Positions 24,867 through 33,789 of a stretch of DNA of 44,893 bases are shown here, in pieces. The notes below the pieces were generated by a model. That model did not search any database. It was not told the origin of the DNA and saw only the letters and a list, made by a program, of their open reading frames with translations. Source of the stretch: a bacterium (GTDB lineage Bacteria > Electryoneota > Electryoneia > Electryoneales > Electryoneaceae); assembly GCA_020444425.1 (NCBI GenBank), contig JAHLLB010000037.1:1-44893 (forward strand). The letters are read 5' to 3'. The position numbers and the translations under genes were made by a program. Position 1 is the stretch's first letter. Every line of letters starts with the position of its first letter.

Positions 24867-25952
24867 ATGAGTCCGAACCGATCCACCTATCGAGGGCGTG
24901 TGCGAATGCCGTCCCGGCCTTTAAACGACCGTGGCGGAGCGCGCAGCCAGTACAGCGGGTCGATGGCGTCCAGCGGCGGCAAACGGCGGCGTCCACACAA
25001 GAAGCGGAAAATCGGGCGCAAGATTCTGGCGTTGCTGGTGTTGGGTGTACTGGCGTGGTTCTCCAGAGAGGAGATCAAAACCACAGTACGAAGCTGGATT
25101 CAGAACGTACCTGAAAATGCTGCGGTGAAGGTGATCAAAGCTTCACCCTCGACGGAAACGAACTCTGCTGGTAACGAGGTAGTCAACGATACGATGACGA
25201 ACGCGCAAAACGTCAACGTAGCGGCAGACACAGTTGCCGAAGCTGGTTTAATGTCACGGGCCGGGGATTGGTTGGAGGATCGGCTTTCGGATGTTTTCCA
25301 GGTCAAGTCGATCGAGCTGGAAGGCCAGCGTTCGCTGCAGGAAGCGGAATTACGCGAGGGGCTGGATTCATTGCAGGGATCGCCGTTGCTCGAGGTTGAC
25401 CCGCGTCAGATCGCGGACTCGCTGCGCAAGCATCCGCGCATCAAGGACGTCGTGATCGGCCGCCAGTTCCCGAGCACGGTCAAGGTGACGGTGGAAGAGC
25501 GCCGCGAGGTGGCGGTGCTGATCAGCAACGGTGGAGTCTGGGGAATTGACGAAAGCCGTGTCGTGTTGCCTTTGCCGGGTCGTGCCTGGCCGCTCGACCT
25601 GCCGGTGATCAGCGGGCTGAAGCGAGATCCGGGTGCGGGCTCGACGTTGAACGACGCCGGAGTGAGCGCAGCGTTGAACTGGGTCAGGGCGGCGAAGGAG
25701 CAGCCGCGCGTGCAGGCGTGGTTGTCGGAAATCCACGTAAATGACGGTCAGATCATCTGGATCGCGGGACAGGATGGCCGGGTGGTTCTGCCCGGTGAAC
25801 ATCCCGTGATCGCGCAGGTGGCGACGCTGGACGCGTTCCTCGCGTCCAACGCGATCGAGATGGACGGCCGGAAGATTGTTGATTTGACGTTCCCCGACTA
25901 CCTCATCCTGCGGGATGAGATGTGGACGGGCAACACGGCCACGGAAGGCTGA
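24867..25952 (+). CDS. ftsQ: FtsQ/DivIB-type division protein
   Basis: 361 residues from the ATG at 24867 (GAGGGGG about 6 nt upstream). It has a basic N-terminus of about 50 residues (KRRRPHKKRKIGRK), one transmembrane helix (about 52-66, ILALLVLGVLAWFS) and then a periplasmic part. A 65-residue Asn/Ala/Thr-rich spacer (about 78-140) precedes the POTRA domain (FQVKSIELEGQRSLQEAEL... through PSTVKVTVEERREVAVLI, about 143-215). The beta domain then includes WGIDESRVVLPLP and DLPVISGL. FtsQ ties FtsL/FtsB to the septal synthase. Position between murB and ftsA supports the call. The spacer, lower in GC than its surroundings, is longer than in E. coli FtsQ. Confidence 0.9.
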   Translation: MSPNRSTYRGRVRMPSRPLNDRGGARSQYSGSMASSGGKRRRPHKKRKIGRKILALLVLGVLAWFSREEIKTTVRSWIQNVPENAAVKVIKASPSTETNSAGNEVVNDTMTNAQNVNVAADTVAEAGLMSRAGDWLEDRLSDVFQVKSIELEGQRSLQEAELREGLDSLQGSPLLEVDPRQIADSLRKHPRIKDVVIGRQFPSTVKVTVEERREVAVLISNGGVWGIDESRVVLPLPGRAWPLDLPVISGLKRDPGAGSTLNDAGVSAALNWVRAAKEQPRVQAWLSEIHVNDGQIIWIAGQDGRVVLPGEHPVIAQVATLDAFLASNAIEMDGRKIVDLTFPDYLILRDEMWTGNTATEG

Positions 25953-25965
25953 GGGAGACGTTTCC

Positions 25966-27216
25966 ATGGCATCACGCGATATCATCGTCGGGCTGGATCT
26001 CGGCACGACCAAGGTGACCACGATCATTGCGGAAGTCGATGATCAGGGCGCACAGCTGATCGGGTTGGGGCACTGTGAGTCGCAGGGCATGCAGCGTGGT
26101 GTCGTTATCAACATCGAGAAGACGGTCGAAGCGATCAAGGAATCGGTGTTGCAGGCTGAACGCATGGCCGGGCTGCAGGTGGAATCGGTGATTGCCGGCA
26201 TCGCTGGTGACCACATCCACTCGATGAACAGCAAGGGCGTAATTGCGATCAGCCGCCGCAACGTCAAGGACCGCACCGGCGAGATCACGCAGGCCGATGT
26301 TGACCGTGTTGTCGAGGCGGCGAAGGCGGTCAACCTGCCGATGGATCGGGAAGTGCTGCACGTGCTGCCGCAGGAATTCGCGGTGGACGATCAGAAGCAT
26401 ATCAAGGATCCAATCGGGATGGCGGGTGTTCGCCTCGAGGCGGATGTCCACATCATCACCGGCCAGGTCGCGCTGGCGCAGAACATTTACCGCTGCGTTG
26501 AACGGGCGGGGATGCGGGTGCGTGACCTCGTACTCGAACCGCTGGCGTCCAGTTACAGCGTGATCAGCGAGGACGAACGCGATATCGGCGTCGGCCTGCT
26601 GGATATGGGTGGCGGCACCAGCGACATCGCCGTTTTCCACGAAGGTTCGATCCGGATGACGTCGGTGATCGGGCTGGGCGGTGAAAACGTGACCCGTGAC
26701 CTGTCGATCGGGCTGCGGACGCCGTTCGACCAGGCCGAACGCATCAAGCTTGCACACGGACATTGCTACCTGCCGAACGTTGAACGGCAGGAAGAGGTTG
26801 AGATTCCGGGGATCGGTGGTCGTCCGCCGACCCGCGTTTCCCGGCAACAAATCGCGGAGTTTATCCAGCCGCGGATGGAAGAGTTGTTCGAGTTGGCGAT
26901 GGCGGAGATGCGCAAGGCGAACGTGTGGGAGATGCTCAATGGCGGCATCGTGCTCACCGGCGGCGCATCCGAGATCGAAGGCGCGGCCGAACTGGCGCAG
27001 GAGATTTTCGAGTTGCCGGTGAAGGTTGGCCAGCCGACGGGGCTCGGCGGTTTGATGGAAACCGCTCGCAGCCCGATTTACGCCACCGGCGTGGGCCTCG
27101 TTCTGTACGGGCTCGAGGGCCGGGATCCCTTCCTCGCGATGGAAGGTGCGGATGAATCGACTGTCTTTCGAAAGATACTACGGAGGATGAGAGCATGGTT
27201 CGAGGACTTTTTTTGA
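25966..27216 (+). CDS. ftsA: FtsA, actin-like membrane tether of the Z ring
   Basis: 416 residues from the ATG at 25966 (GGGAG upstream), usual FtsA length. Marks of the actin fold: IIVGLDLGTTKVTTIIAEV (phosphate 1), GVGLLDMGGGTSDIAVFHEGSI (phosphate 2, about residues 205-226), VIGLGGENVTRDLSIGLRT, and GGIVLTGGASEIEGAAELAQEIF (adenosine motif, about 325-347). The extreme C-terminus FRKILRRMRAWFEDFF is an amphipathic helix with basic and aromatic faces, the membrane-targeting sequence of FtsA. It recruits FtsZ through the FtsZ C-terminal peptide and signals to FtsQLB/FtsWI. The end overlaps the start of the long ftsZ frame by 22 nt. Confidence 0.95.
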   Translation: MASRDIIVGLDLGTTKVTTIIAEVDDQGAQLIGLGHCESQGMQRGVVINIEKTVEAIKESVLQAERMAGLQVESVIAGIAGDHIHSMNSKGVIAISRRNVKDRTGEITQADVDRVVEAAKAVNLPMDREVLHVLPQEFAVDDQKHIKDPIGMAGVRLEADVHIITGQVALAQNIYRCVERAGMRVRDLVLEPLASSYSVISEDERDIGVGLLDMGGGTSDIAVFHEGSIRMTSVIGLGGENVTRDLSIGLRTPFDQAERIKLAHGHCYLPNVERQEEVEIPGIGGRPPTRVSRQQIAEFIQPRMEELFELAMAEMRKANVWEMLNGGIVLTGGASEIEGAAELAQEIFELPVKVGQPTGLGGLMETARSPIYATGVGLVLYGLEGRDPFLAMEGADESTVFRKILRRMRAWFEDFF

Positions 27217-29429
27217 TGCCGATGGACGGCTCCAGCTCACCTGGTGGTGAAGGCTGGAGATCCGGCGATCAGGGGAAACACCGGCGCGACCAATCCGGGC
27301 AGTCCTCTAACCGCTCGTTCGAGGACGGTTCGGGCCGTCACGACGATCCCCCGCCCCGCCGGTCGGTAGCGGACATTATCGCCGCCTGCGAAGCGCTGGA
27401 GAAGCGGGCGAAGGAGATGCAGGAGCTGGCGCGCAAGAAGCCGGAGGTGCCGGAGAAGCAACCGCTGCGCACGATTGGCAGTGACGGCGACAACGTCCAG
27501 GCCAACGGTCCGGTCTACCTGACCCATGAGTTGATCGACAAGGCCGCCGAGTTGATCTCCAGCTCCAGCGGTGGCGGGAAGCAGGCCGCCAAGGATGACC
27601 CGGCGCTGTCGAAAATCCCGCGCGACGACTTCGCGGCGATTGGAGAGCCGGGCTCAAATGGCGATAAGGAGGACAAACCGTCCCGTCTGCGTTTCGGCAT
27701 GGAGCCGACGGAAGACGAGATGGAAGAGACGACCCCTCCGATACCTGTTGAGACGATCACCGCAGACCAGTATCGCGCAGAAATCAGCGGAGTGAAGGCT
27801 ACATCAGCCGGGGCAGACGTTGAGGCCGTGGACGAGGATGAGGCGGACACCGAATCCGACTCCACCGGCGAAGCTGCGGCGGTCGTCGCAGACGATGTCG
27901 TTGAAGCTGAAGTCATTGAGAAAGAAGAAATCGTCGATGTTGCCAAAGCCGAGGATGAGGCGGAAGCGACCGGCGAAACCGAATCACCCGCCGCTGACAG
28001 CCCAGCGGATGACAAGCTTTCGGTTGAGGCGAATGGGGATCAGCCGGAAGCAGAAGAACCAGTTGAGACAACAAAGAACACGATACCCGATAATGAGGAG
28101 TCGGCCATGAGTGAGAAGCACAGGCCGGGCGGCAACTTGAGGATTGAGTTTTCTTCCGATGAACAGCGCGCCCGTTTGAAAGTCATCGGGGTCGGCGGGG
28201 CCGGCTCGAACGCAGTTGACAACATGATCTCCAGCCAGTTGCACGGCGTGGACTTCATCTCGGTCAACACGGACGCGCAGGCGCTGCTGGACGAGCGATG
28301 CCTTGCCCCGACGAAGGTCCAGATCGGCCGTGAATGCACGCGCGGTCTCGGTGCAGGCGGCAACCCGGAAGTCGGCCGCGAAGCGGCGGAAGAGGATATG
28401 GAACGGCTGCGCACGCTGTTCGACGGCGCGGACATGGTCTTCGTCGCCGGTGGCATGGGCGGCGGGACAGCGTCCGGCGCAGCGCCGGTTATCGCACAAT
28501 TGGCGCGTGACCGTGGCATCCTGACCATCGGGATTGTGACCAAGCCGTTCGCCTTCGAAGGCCGCCGCCGCATGCAGCGCGCGGAAGCCGCCATCGAAGA
28601 GATGAAGGAAGCGGTCGACACGCTGATCGTCATTCCCAACGACAAGGTCTTCGATCTGTTCAAGGATGACCTGCCGTACCACGAAGCGTTCAAGCAGGTG
28701 GACCAGGTGCTGTATCAGGGCACCAAGGGCATCAGCGACATCATCAACACGCGCGGCTTCATCAACGTTGACTTCGCGGACGCGAAGAGCGTGATGAGCA
28801 ATGCCGGCGACGCGATCATGGGTATCGGCTTCGCGGACGGCGAGAACCGTGCCGCCGCCGCTGCCGCCGCCGCAATCGACAGCCCGCTGCTGGACAATCT
28901 GCGCATTGACGGCGCGCGCGGCATCCTGATCAACATCACCGGCGGCAAGAATGTTGGCATGAAGGAAGTGCAGCAGGCGGTGCAGGTGGTGACCGAATCC
29001 GCTCAGGAAGACGCAGACATCTACTTCGGTCTCGTTGAGGACGATGCGCTGGGCGACAAGATCAGCGTTACCGTTATCGCAACGGGGTTCAACAACGATC
29101 AGCGTCAGATGCCAAAGGCCCATAAGGCGCGCGATGTTGAACCGACCGTTCAGTTCCGCACAACCGGCCGCAATCCGCGACCGTTGAAGCCGATGGAAGA
29201 GCATGACGGCCACGCCAACGGCAAGAACGGGATCAACGGGAAGAATGGTACCAACGGCACCAACGGTAAAAACGGGATCAACGGGCACGACGAGAAGAAC
29301 GGCAAGCATGAGCCGCGTGAATTCGTTCGTGTCGATGCTGAACCGGCGTTCGTCGATGAAACCAGCATCGATCCCAACGACATCGAGGTGCCGGCGTTCC
29401 TGCGTCGCGGACCTCGTGGCAGGAAGTGA
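27195..29429 (+). CDS. ftsZ: FtsZ with a ~300-residue acidic N-terminal extension (possible dual-start gene)
   Basis: The frame encodes 744 residues from the ATG at 27195 (GGAGG 8 nt upstream, inside the end of ftsA) or 737 from the ATG at 27216, which overlaps the ftsA TGA. Canonical FtsZ is about 380-440. Residues 1-304 are not FtsZ: a charged start, a helical stretch (VADIIAACEALEKRAKEMQEL, about 59-79), YLTHELIDKAAELI, then a Glu/Asp/Ala-rich disordered tract (about 205-300). FtsZ proper starts at MSEKHRPGG (28107; GAGGAG 6 nt upstream; 440 residues). It has VGGAGSNAVDNM, a G-loop reading GGMGGGTASGAAP (Ala replaces the Gly of GGGTGTG), IPNDKVFDLF, the T7 loop NVDFADAKSVM with its catalytic Asp, an Asn-Gly-Lys repeat linker, and the FtsA/ZipA-docking peptide IEVPAFLRRG. 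It polymerises with GTP to form the Z ring. The long, short or both forms may be made. Confidence 0.88.
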   Translation: MVRGLFLMPMDGSSSPGGEGWRSGDQGKHRRDQSGQSSNRSFEDGSGRHDDPPPRRSVADIIAACEALEKRAKEMQELARKKPEVPEKQPLRTIGSDGDNVQANGPVYLTHELIDKAAELISSSSGGGKQAAKDDPALSKIPRDDFAAIGEPGSNGDKEDKPSRLRFGMEPTEDEMEETTPPIPVETITADQYRAEISGVKATSAGADVEAVDEDEADTESDSTGEAAAVVADDVVEAEVIEKEEIVDVAKAEDEAEATGETESPAADSPADDKLSVEANGDQPEAEEPVETTKNTIPDNEESAMSEKHRPGGNLRIEFSSDEQRARLKVIGVGGAGSNAVDNMISSQLHGVDFISVNTDAQALLDERCLAPTKVQIGRECTRGLGAGGNPEVGREAAEEDMERLRTLFDGADMVFVAGGMGGGTASGAAPVIAQLARDRGILTIGIVTKPFAFEGRRRMQRAEAAIEEMKEAVDTLIVIPNDKVFDLFKDDLPYHEAFKQVDQVLYQGTKGISDIINTRGFINVDFADAKSVMSNAGDAIMGIGFADGENRAAAAAAAAIDSPLLDNLRIDGARGILINITGGKNVGMKEVQQAVQVVTESAQEDADIYFGLVEDDALGDKISVTVIATGFNNDQRQMPKAHKARDVEPTVQFRTTGRNPRPLKPMEEHDGHANGKNGINGKNGTNGTNGKNGINGHDEKNGKHEPREFVRVDAEPAFVDETSIDPNDIEVPAFLRRGPRGRK
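28095..28109 (+). promoter_or_regulatory. internal ribosome binding site and canonical ftsZ start
   Basis: GAGGAG (28095-28100), a 6-nt spacer and ATG (28107-28109) form an optimal start in the middle of the long frame. Immediately before it, in another frame, TAATGA (28091-28096) looks like the end of an upstream gene. The arrangement resembles a normal intercistronic junction that happens to be open in the ftsZ frame. Confidence 0.75.
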
Positions 29430-29484
29430 GGGAAACCCCTCAAATCCGAGAAACCCGTTTTTTCATAAACATACCGAATCTCAG

Positions 29485-29515
29485 AAAAACACCATCCGAA
29501 AGGGTGGTGTTTTCT
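29485..29515 (+). terminator. rho-independent terminator of the dcw cluster
   Basis: A stem AAAACACCATCC / GGGTGGTGTTTT (one T-G wobble) closes on a GAAA tetraloop (29498-29501) and is followed by TTTTCTG. It lies 55 nt after the ftsZ stop, the expected end of the cluster transcript. Confidence 0.85.
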
Positions 29516-29948
29516 GTTTAATTAGCAGAATGCAGCTAGGACTCGTTCATCGAAGTGATATCAGGGGGTTGAAACTGAGTCCTCCGAGAGACAAGGGGCT
29601 TGCGACACTGATAGTAGGGGAATCATTCGCCACGGAACGTTTTTTGTAAACAATATATATCAATAGTACTCTTGCAATCTGTCGTTGTAAAGGGAATGAA
29701 TTGTGACTGGACAAGCTAGGATCTCTTTAGTAATCATACATCTTATCATTATTCTGCGTTTTCATCTCCAAAATACTGCTTATTTAGTAACAGAATTTAC
29801 AGCTCTCGGGTTGCGTGACTCAGTTTGACGGGTTTACCATATCTCTCGAATCATGGGTTGAGAGTCCCGAATTGTCCGATATATCCGCGAGAAGACTGGT
29901 CATCTTCGAATTGGACTGCTTGAGACTGTTAATCCAGCTGAAGGTAAC
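29516..29948. other. AT-richer intergenic region upstream of the porin
   Basis: No gene or RNA family was recognised. Composition is clearly richer in A+T than the flanking genes. It contains a CTCTC...GAGAG inverted pair around 29844-29870. The promoter for the porin-chemoreceptor pair must lie here, but no convincing -35/-10 pair stood out. Confidence 0.35.
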
Positions 29949-29962
29949 GTGACCGTGGTCAC
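29949..29962 (+). promoter_or_regulatory. palindrome directly upstream of the porin SD
   Basis: GTGACC-GT-GGTCAC is a perfect inverted repeat ending just before the GGGGAGGG Shine-Dalgarno (29965-29972). In RNA it could hold a hairpin next to the ribosome site; in DNA it fits a dimeric repressor. Which, if either, is unknown. Confidence 0.4.
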
Positions 29963-29976
29963 CAGGGGAGGGAAAC

Positions 29977-31128
29977 GTGAAGAACTTGACAATCGTCTTG
30001 TGCCTGTTGTTGAGCAGTTTACTGGTCGGATCCGCAATTGCGGGTGAAGTTGAATTCAAGCCGTACGGTTTTGTTCGTGGCGAGGGGTATTACGACACAG
30101 AATCGGTTGCTGCCGGCGATTGGTTGCTGTTTTCCGCCGATGACCAGACCCCGGGTCGTGATGTTGGCCAGCTAAGCTTCAGCGCCCGTCACACTCGCAT
30201 CGGTGTCAAGATCTCCGGCATTGAGTATGTGGATGGGGTAAACGTCTACGGCAAGATCGAGACTGACTTCGCCGGTGGTTTCCCCAACAGTACCACGCAG
30301 GCCCGCCAACCTTTGCTTCGCCTTCGTCTCGCCTACGTTGCCATAACCACGGACAAGTTGGAATACCGCATCGGTCAGGACTGGACGATCATCAGCGCGC
30401 CATTCCCAAACACGGCGATGTTTGTCGTTGGAGCCGGGTTGGGCAATTTGTGGATGCGGATGCCGCAGATGAGCCTCGCTTACAAGATGGGCGATGTCAA
30501 GCTGACGGGTTCGGTCAACCGTGCGATTTCAGCGACGGACAAGTACGATGCGTTCACCAGTTCCGACCTCGATGTCAATGGATCCGGTGAAAAAACGGGT
30601 CTTCCATATGTGATGGGTCGTCTCGACTGGAACAAGAAGGCGATCGGCATTTCGGTGATGGGACATACCGGCTGGGAAGACATCCCGGACGGAAACGGTA
30701 AGATTCACCGGATGAACAGTTGGTCGGGGATTGTCGCTCTCAGGTTGGAATCGGGCAAGATCCGGCTTCGGGGTGAATACTTCCAGGGTGAAAACCTGAA
30801 CGCTTTCTTTGGTGGCATCATCCAGGGCCAGGTGGCGATGGCGAACAAGGTTGAGAACATCGCGGCCATGGGCGGCTGGGTGGATCTGACCTACAAACTC
30901 ACAGATAAGTGGTCAGTTGTAGCGGGGGCAGGCATGGACGATCCGGACGATGAGTTTCTCGGGCCGACGAACCGTGACCTGAACGAGTGGATCTGGGGGA
31001 ATTTCCAGTACAAGCCGGTGAAGAATCTCACCATGATCCTGGAAACTAACTACGTGCGCACGACCTACGTCAATGAAGGCGCGGGCGACAACGTGCGTAT
31101 TGCCTTCGTTACTGTGATGACGTTCTGA
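29977..31128 (+). CDS. outer-membrane beta-barrel porin, DcaP-like
   Basis: 383 residues from a GTG with GGGGAGGG five nt upstream. A signal peptide covers about residues 1-22 ([19 protein letters not shown]). The mature protein alternates polar and hydrophobic residues throughout, with barrel-like strands ([61 protein letters not shown]). It ends IAFVTVMTF: the terminal Phe is the beta-signal read by the BAM complex. FYGFVR- and GQDW-type segments are reminiscent of DcaP-like trimeric porins for small anionic solutes, but that subfamily call is tentative. A Cache-domain chemoreceptor gene follows 31 nt downstream, so uptake and sensing of a solute may be linked. Confidence 0.8.
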   Translation: MKNLTIVLCLLLSSLLVGSAIAGEVEFKPYGFVRGEGYYDTESVAAGDWLLFSADDQTPGRDVGQLSFSARHTRIGVKISGIEYVDGVNVYGKIETDFAGGFPNSTTQARQPLLRLRLAYVAITTDKLEYRIGQDWTIISAPFPNTAMFVVGAGLGNLWMRMPQMSLAYKMGDVKLTGSVNRAISATDKYDAFTSSDLDVNGSGEKTGLPYVMGRLDWNKKAIGISVMGHTGWEDIPDGNGKIHRMNSWSGIVALRLESGKIRLRGEYFQGENLNAFFGGIIQGQVAMANKVENIAAMGGWVDLTYKLTDKWSVVAGAGMDDPDDEFLGPTNRDLNEWIWGNFQYKPVKNLTMILETNYVRTTYVNEGAGDNVRIAFVTVMTF

Positions 31129-31159
31129 GGTTTGGAAGTCCAGAAGAAAGAGGTCACCC

Positions 31160-33733
31160 ATGAAACTGACGATCAAGAACAAACTGCTGTTCATGACGGC
31201 CGGGACGGCCTTCGTGTCGGCGTTTACCCTGATCATTCTGTTGTTGATTCAGATGCCAACGCTGAAGAAGACGATCATCAGCGAGTTGGATGTCACCGCG
31301 CGTGACAACGTGGCACAGATCAGCGAAGATGTGTACGCGATGGCGTCCAGCCTGAATCGATCGCTGGAAGCGGAAGGCATTGAGATCGAGGATCCGCTCC
31401 AGCTTCCTGGCCTGCGAGAACGCATCGAGAACATCACGGTTGGTCAAACGGGATATGTTTTCATTCTCGGCGGATCTGGCGACTGGAAGGGTCACTATGT
31501 CGTGTCGAAAGGTGGTGCTCGAGATGGAGAGGACATCTGGAACGCCAAGGACGCGAACGGTGTGCTGTTCATCCAGGAGATGGTGAACCAGTCGACGGCG
31601 AAGCGCGGCGGTGAGATCAGTTTTATCCGCTATCCCTGGCAGAACAAGGGTGAAGATTTTGCGCGGACGAAGATTTCTGCCGTGACCTACTTCGAACCGT
31701 GGGACTGGGTGATTGGTTCCGGCACGTACGAGGATGAATTCTACGCCACCGCGGGCACTGTGCAGGCTTCGTTCATGAAGCAGCTGTGGCTGGTGATCGC
31801 GATCGGCCTCGTAATTCTCGTGGCTGGTTCGGTTGTCGCCTACCGTTTCGGATCCACGATCGCCAGGCACTTGCGTGAAGCGATGGGGATGGCGAATCGT
31901 CTCGCCGACGGTGAAGTTGCCGATGAAATCCACATCAACACCCAGGATGAACTCGGCGAACTGGCGAACGCGTTCAACAAGATGACGGGCAACTTCAGGG
32001 CGCGCGGTGAGTTCATCACCGATCTTGCTGAAGGCCGGATGGGCACGGATCTTCAGCTTGCCAGTGAACGTGATGCGATGGGTAAAGGGTTGCTGCTGGT
32101 ACGGGACGCGATCAAACAGGTGATTGAGGAGATTAACAACCTGGCTGCCGCGGCGATTGAAGGCCGGTTGAATGATCGCGCGAACGCGGACGCTTATTCG
32201 GGTGATTACCAGAACCTGATCAACAACCTGAACAAGCTCGTCGGTACACTTGTCGGACACATCGACACGCTGCCGATTCCGTTGACGGTGGTCGATCCGG
32301 ATCTCAACGTCAAGTACATGAACACAGCGGGCGCTAAAGTTGCGAATTCTGAGCCGGCGTCTCTGGTTGGCAAGAACTTCTATGATCTGACCCGGATGGA
32401 GGATCACGGCACGCAGGACAGCGCCTTCGTCCGCACGAAGCAGAACAAGAAGATTGAAACCAGCCTCACCAAGGCTCATACAGCGGCTGGAGACTTGGAT
32501 CTGCAGTACACCAGCAAGCCAATCCTGGATGAAACCGGGAACCTGCTGGGGATGTTGGCCGTCGCGTTGGATCAGACCAAGATCCTGCACGCACAGCACA
32601 TGGCCGAGAAGGTCAATGATTTCCAGAAGAACGAGATTGCCAAGCTGCGTGACGTTTTCTACGCCATGGCCGGCGGTGATCTCACTGTGGATTATGCCGT
32701 TGAGAACGTTTCACTGGAAGAGATGAAGGAGGTCCGGGAATCGTTCGAGGAGATCGCCTCGGTGTTGAACCAGACGTTGACCTCGTTGAACGAAATCCTT
32801 GGCCAGGTGCAGACCTCGACCGACGAAGTCCGCAGCGGTGCGGAACAGGTTTCCTCCGCCAGCCAGTCGTTGTCGCAGGGTGCAACGGAGCAGGCGAGTT
32901 CGCTGGAAGAGATTTCGGCGACCTTGACGGAGATCACCGGCCAGACCCAGAACAACTCGGACAACGCCCTGGAAGCTGCCCAATTGGCCAAGACTGCCAG
33001 CACCAGCGCCAACGGTGGCAACCAGCGGATGGACCAGATGCTGAATTCGATGAAGCAGATCGAATCCCAGTCGCTGGAAGTGCAGAAGATCATCAAGGTG
33101 ATCGACGAGATCGCGTTCCAGACCAACCTGCTGGCGTTGAACGCAGCGGTTGAGGCAGCGCGTGCCGGTGTCCACGGCAAGGGCTTCGCGGTGGTCGCGG
33201 AAGAAGTGCGCAACCTCGCGCAACGATCCGCCCGTGCAGCCAGCGAGACAACGGAGCTGATCGGCAACAGCGTCACCTCGGTCAAGGAAGGATCCGGTAT
33301 TGCTGACGAAACGGCGGAATCGTTCAAGGAAATCCTTGATCAGATTGACAAGGTGACGAACCTGGTCTCCGAGATCAGCGACGCATCCCGCGAACAAGCC
33401 ACCGGCATCAACGAAGTCAACGATGCCCTCGGCCAGGTGGATGTGGTGACTCAGGGCAACACGGCCAACGCCGAGCAGAGTGCGGCGGCGGCGGAAGAGT
33501 TGTCCGGTCAGGCGGAACAGCTGCGCCAGATGATGAGCCGGTTCAAGCTGACGACAACGTCACTGCGCCACTCTGGCAGGCTCGACAGCTACGCCGATGC
33601 GAGCCACGACGACTCCTACCCCAAGGAGGATCTGGCCCATTCGAACGGATCATCAACGGCTGATTATGAATCGGTTCACGAAGATCCGTCCGACATGATC
33701 AAGCTGGATGATGACGATTTCGGCAGTTTCTGA
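31160..33733 (+). CDS. methyl-accepting chemotaxis protein with periplasmic Cache domain, HAMP and PAS
   Basis: 857 residues. TM1 about 10-30. The periplasmic part (about 35-205) fits a single Cache ligand-binding domain ([48 protein letters not shown]). TM2 is about 207-229, then HAMP ([29 protein letters not shown]), a second helical linker, a PAS domain (about 370-480, [24 protein letters not shown]) and the MCP signalling domain (about 560-800) with the hairpin tip [21 protein letters not shown]. It senses a small molecule and controls CheA. The C-terminus LDDDDFGSF includes D-F-G-S-F, which fits the x-aromatic-x-x-aromatic pentapeptide that tethers CheR/CheB. AAGAAAGAGG lies just before the ATG. 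A strong terminator follows. Confidence 0.92.
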   Translation: MKLTIKNKLLFMTAGTAFVSAFTLIILLLIQMPTLKKTIISELDVTARDNVAQISEDVYAMASSLNRSLEAEGIEIEDPLQLPGLRERIENITVGQTGYVFILGGSGDWKGHYVVSKGGARDGEDIWNAKDANGVLFIQEMVNQSTAKRGGEISFIRYPWQNKGEDFARTKISAVTYFEPWDWVIGSGTYEDEFYATAGTVQASFMKQLWLVIAIGLVILVAGSVVAYRFGSTIARHLREAMGMANRLADGEVADEIHINTQDELGELANAFNKMTGNFRARGEFITDLAEGRMGTDLQLASERDAMGKGLLLVRDAIKQVIEEINNLAAAAIEGRLNDRANADAYSGDYQNLINNLNKLVGTLVGHIDTLPIPLTVVDPDLNVKYMNTAGAKVANSEPASLVGKNFYDLTRMEDHGTQDSAFVRTKQNKKIETSLTKAHTAAGDLDLQYTSKPILDETGNLLGMLAVALDQTKILHAQHMAEKVNDFQKNEIAKLRDVFYAMAGGDLTVDYAVENVSLEEMKEVRESFEEIASVLNQTLTSLNEILGQVQTSTDEVRSGAEQVSSASQSLSQGATEQASSLEEISATLTEITGQTQNNSDNALEAAQLAKTASTSANGGNQRMDQMLNSMKQIESQSLEVQKIIKVIDEIAFQTNLLALNAAVEAARAGVHGKGFAVVAEEVRNLAQRSARAASETTELIGNSVTSVKEGSGIADETAESFKEILDQIDKVTNLVSEISDASREQATGINEVNDALGQVDVVTQGNTANAEQSAAAAEELSGQAEQLRQMMSRFKLTTTSLRHSGRLDSYADASHDDSYPKEDLAHSNGSSTADYESVHEDPSDMIKLDDDDFGSF

Positions 33734-33756
33734 TCCGTCACTTTCCTCGCACTACA

Positions 33757-33789
33757 CGGGACCGTCCGGCCTGGATGGTCCCGTTTTTT
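33757..33789 (+). terminator. rho-independent terminator of the porin-chemoreceptor transcript
   Basis: CGGGACCGTCC and GGATGGTCCCG pair (one G-T wobble) around a short GGCCT loop and are followed by TTTTTT. It lies 23 nt after the chemoreceptor stop. Confidence 0.9.

Noticed and set aside
29516..29948. tRNA or known small RNA after the dcw cluster
   Set aside because: No cloverleaf, T-loop GTTCRANNC motif or known RNA core was found.
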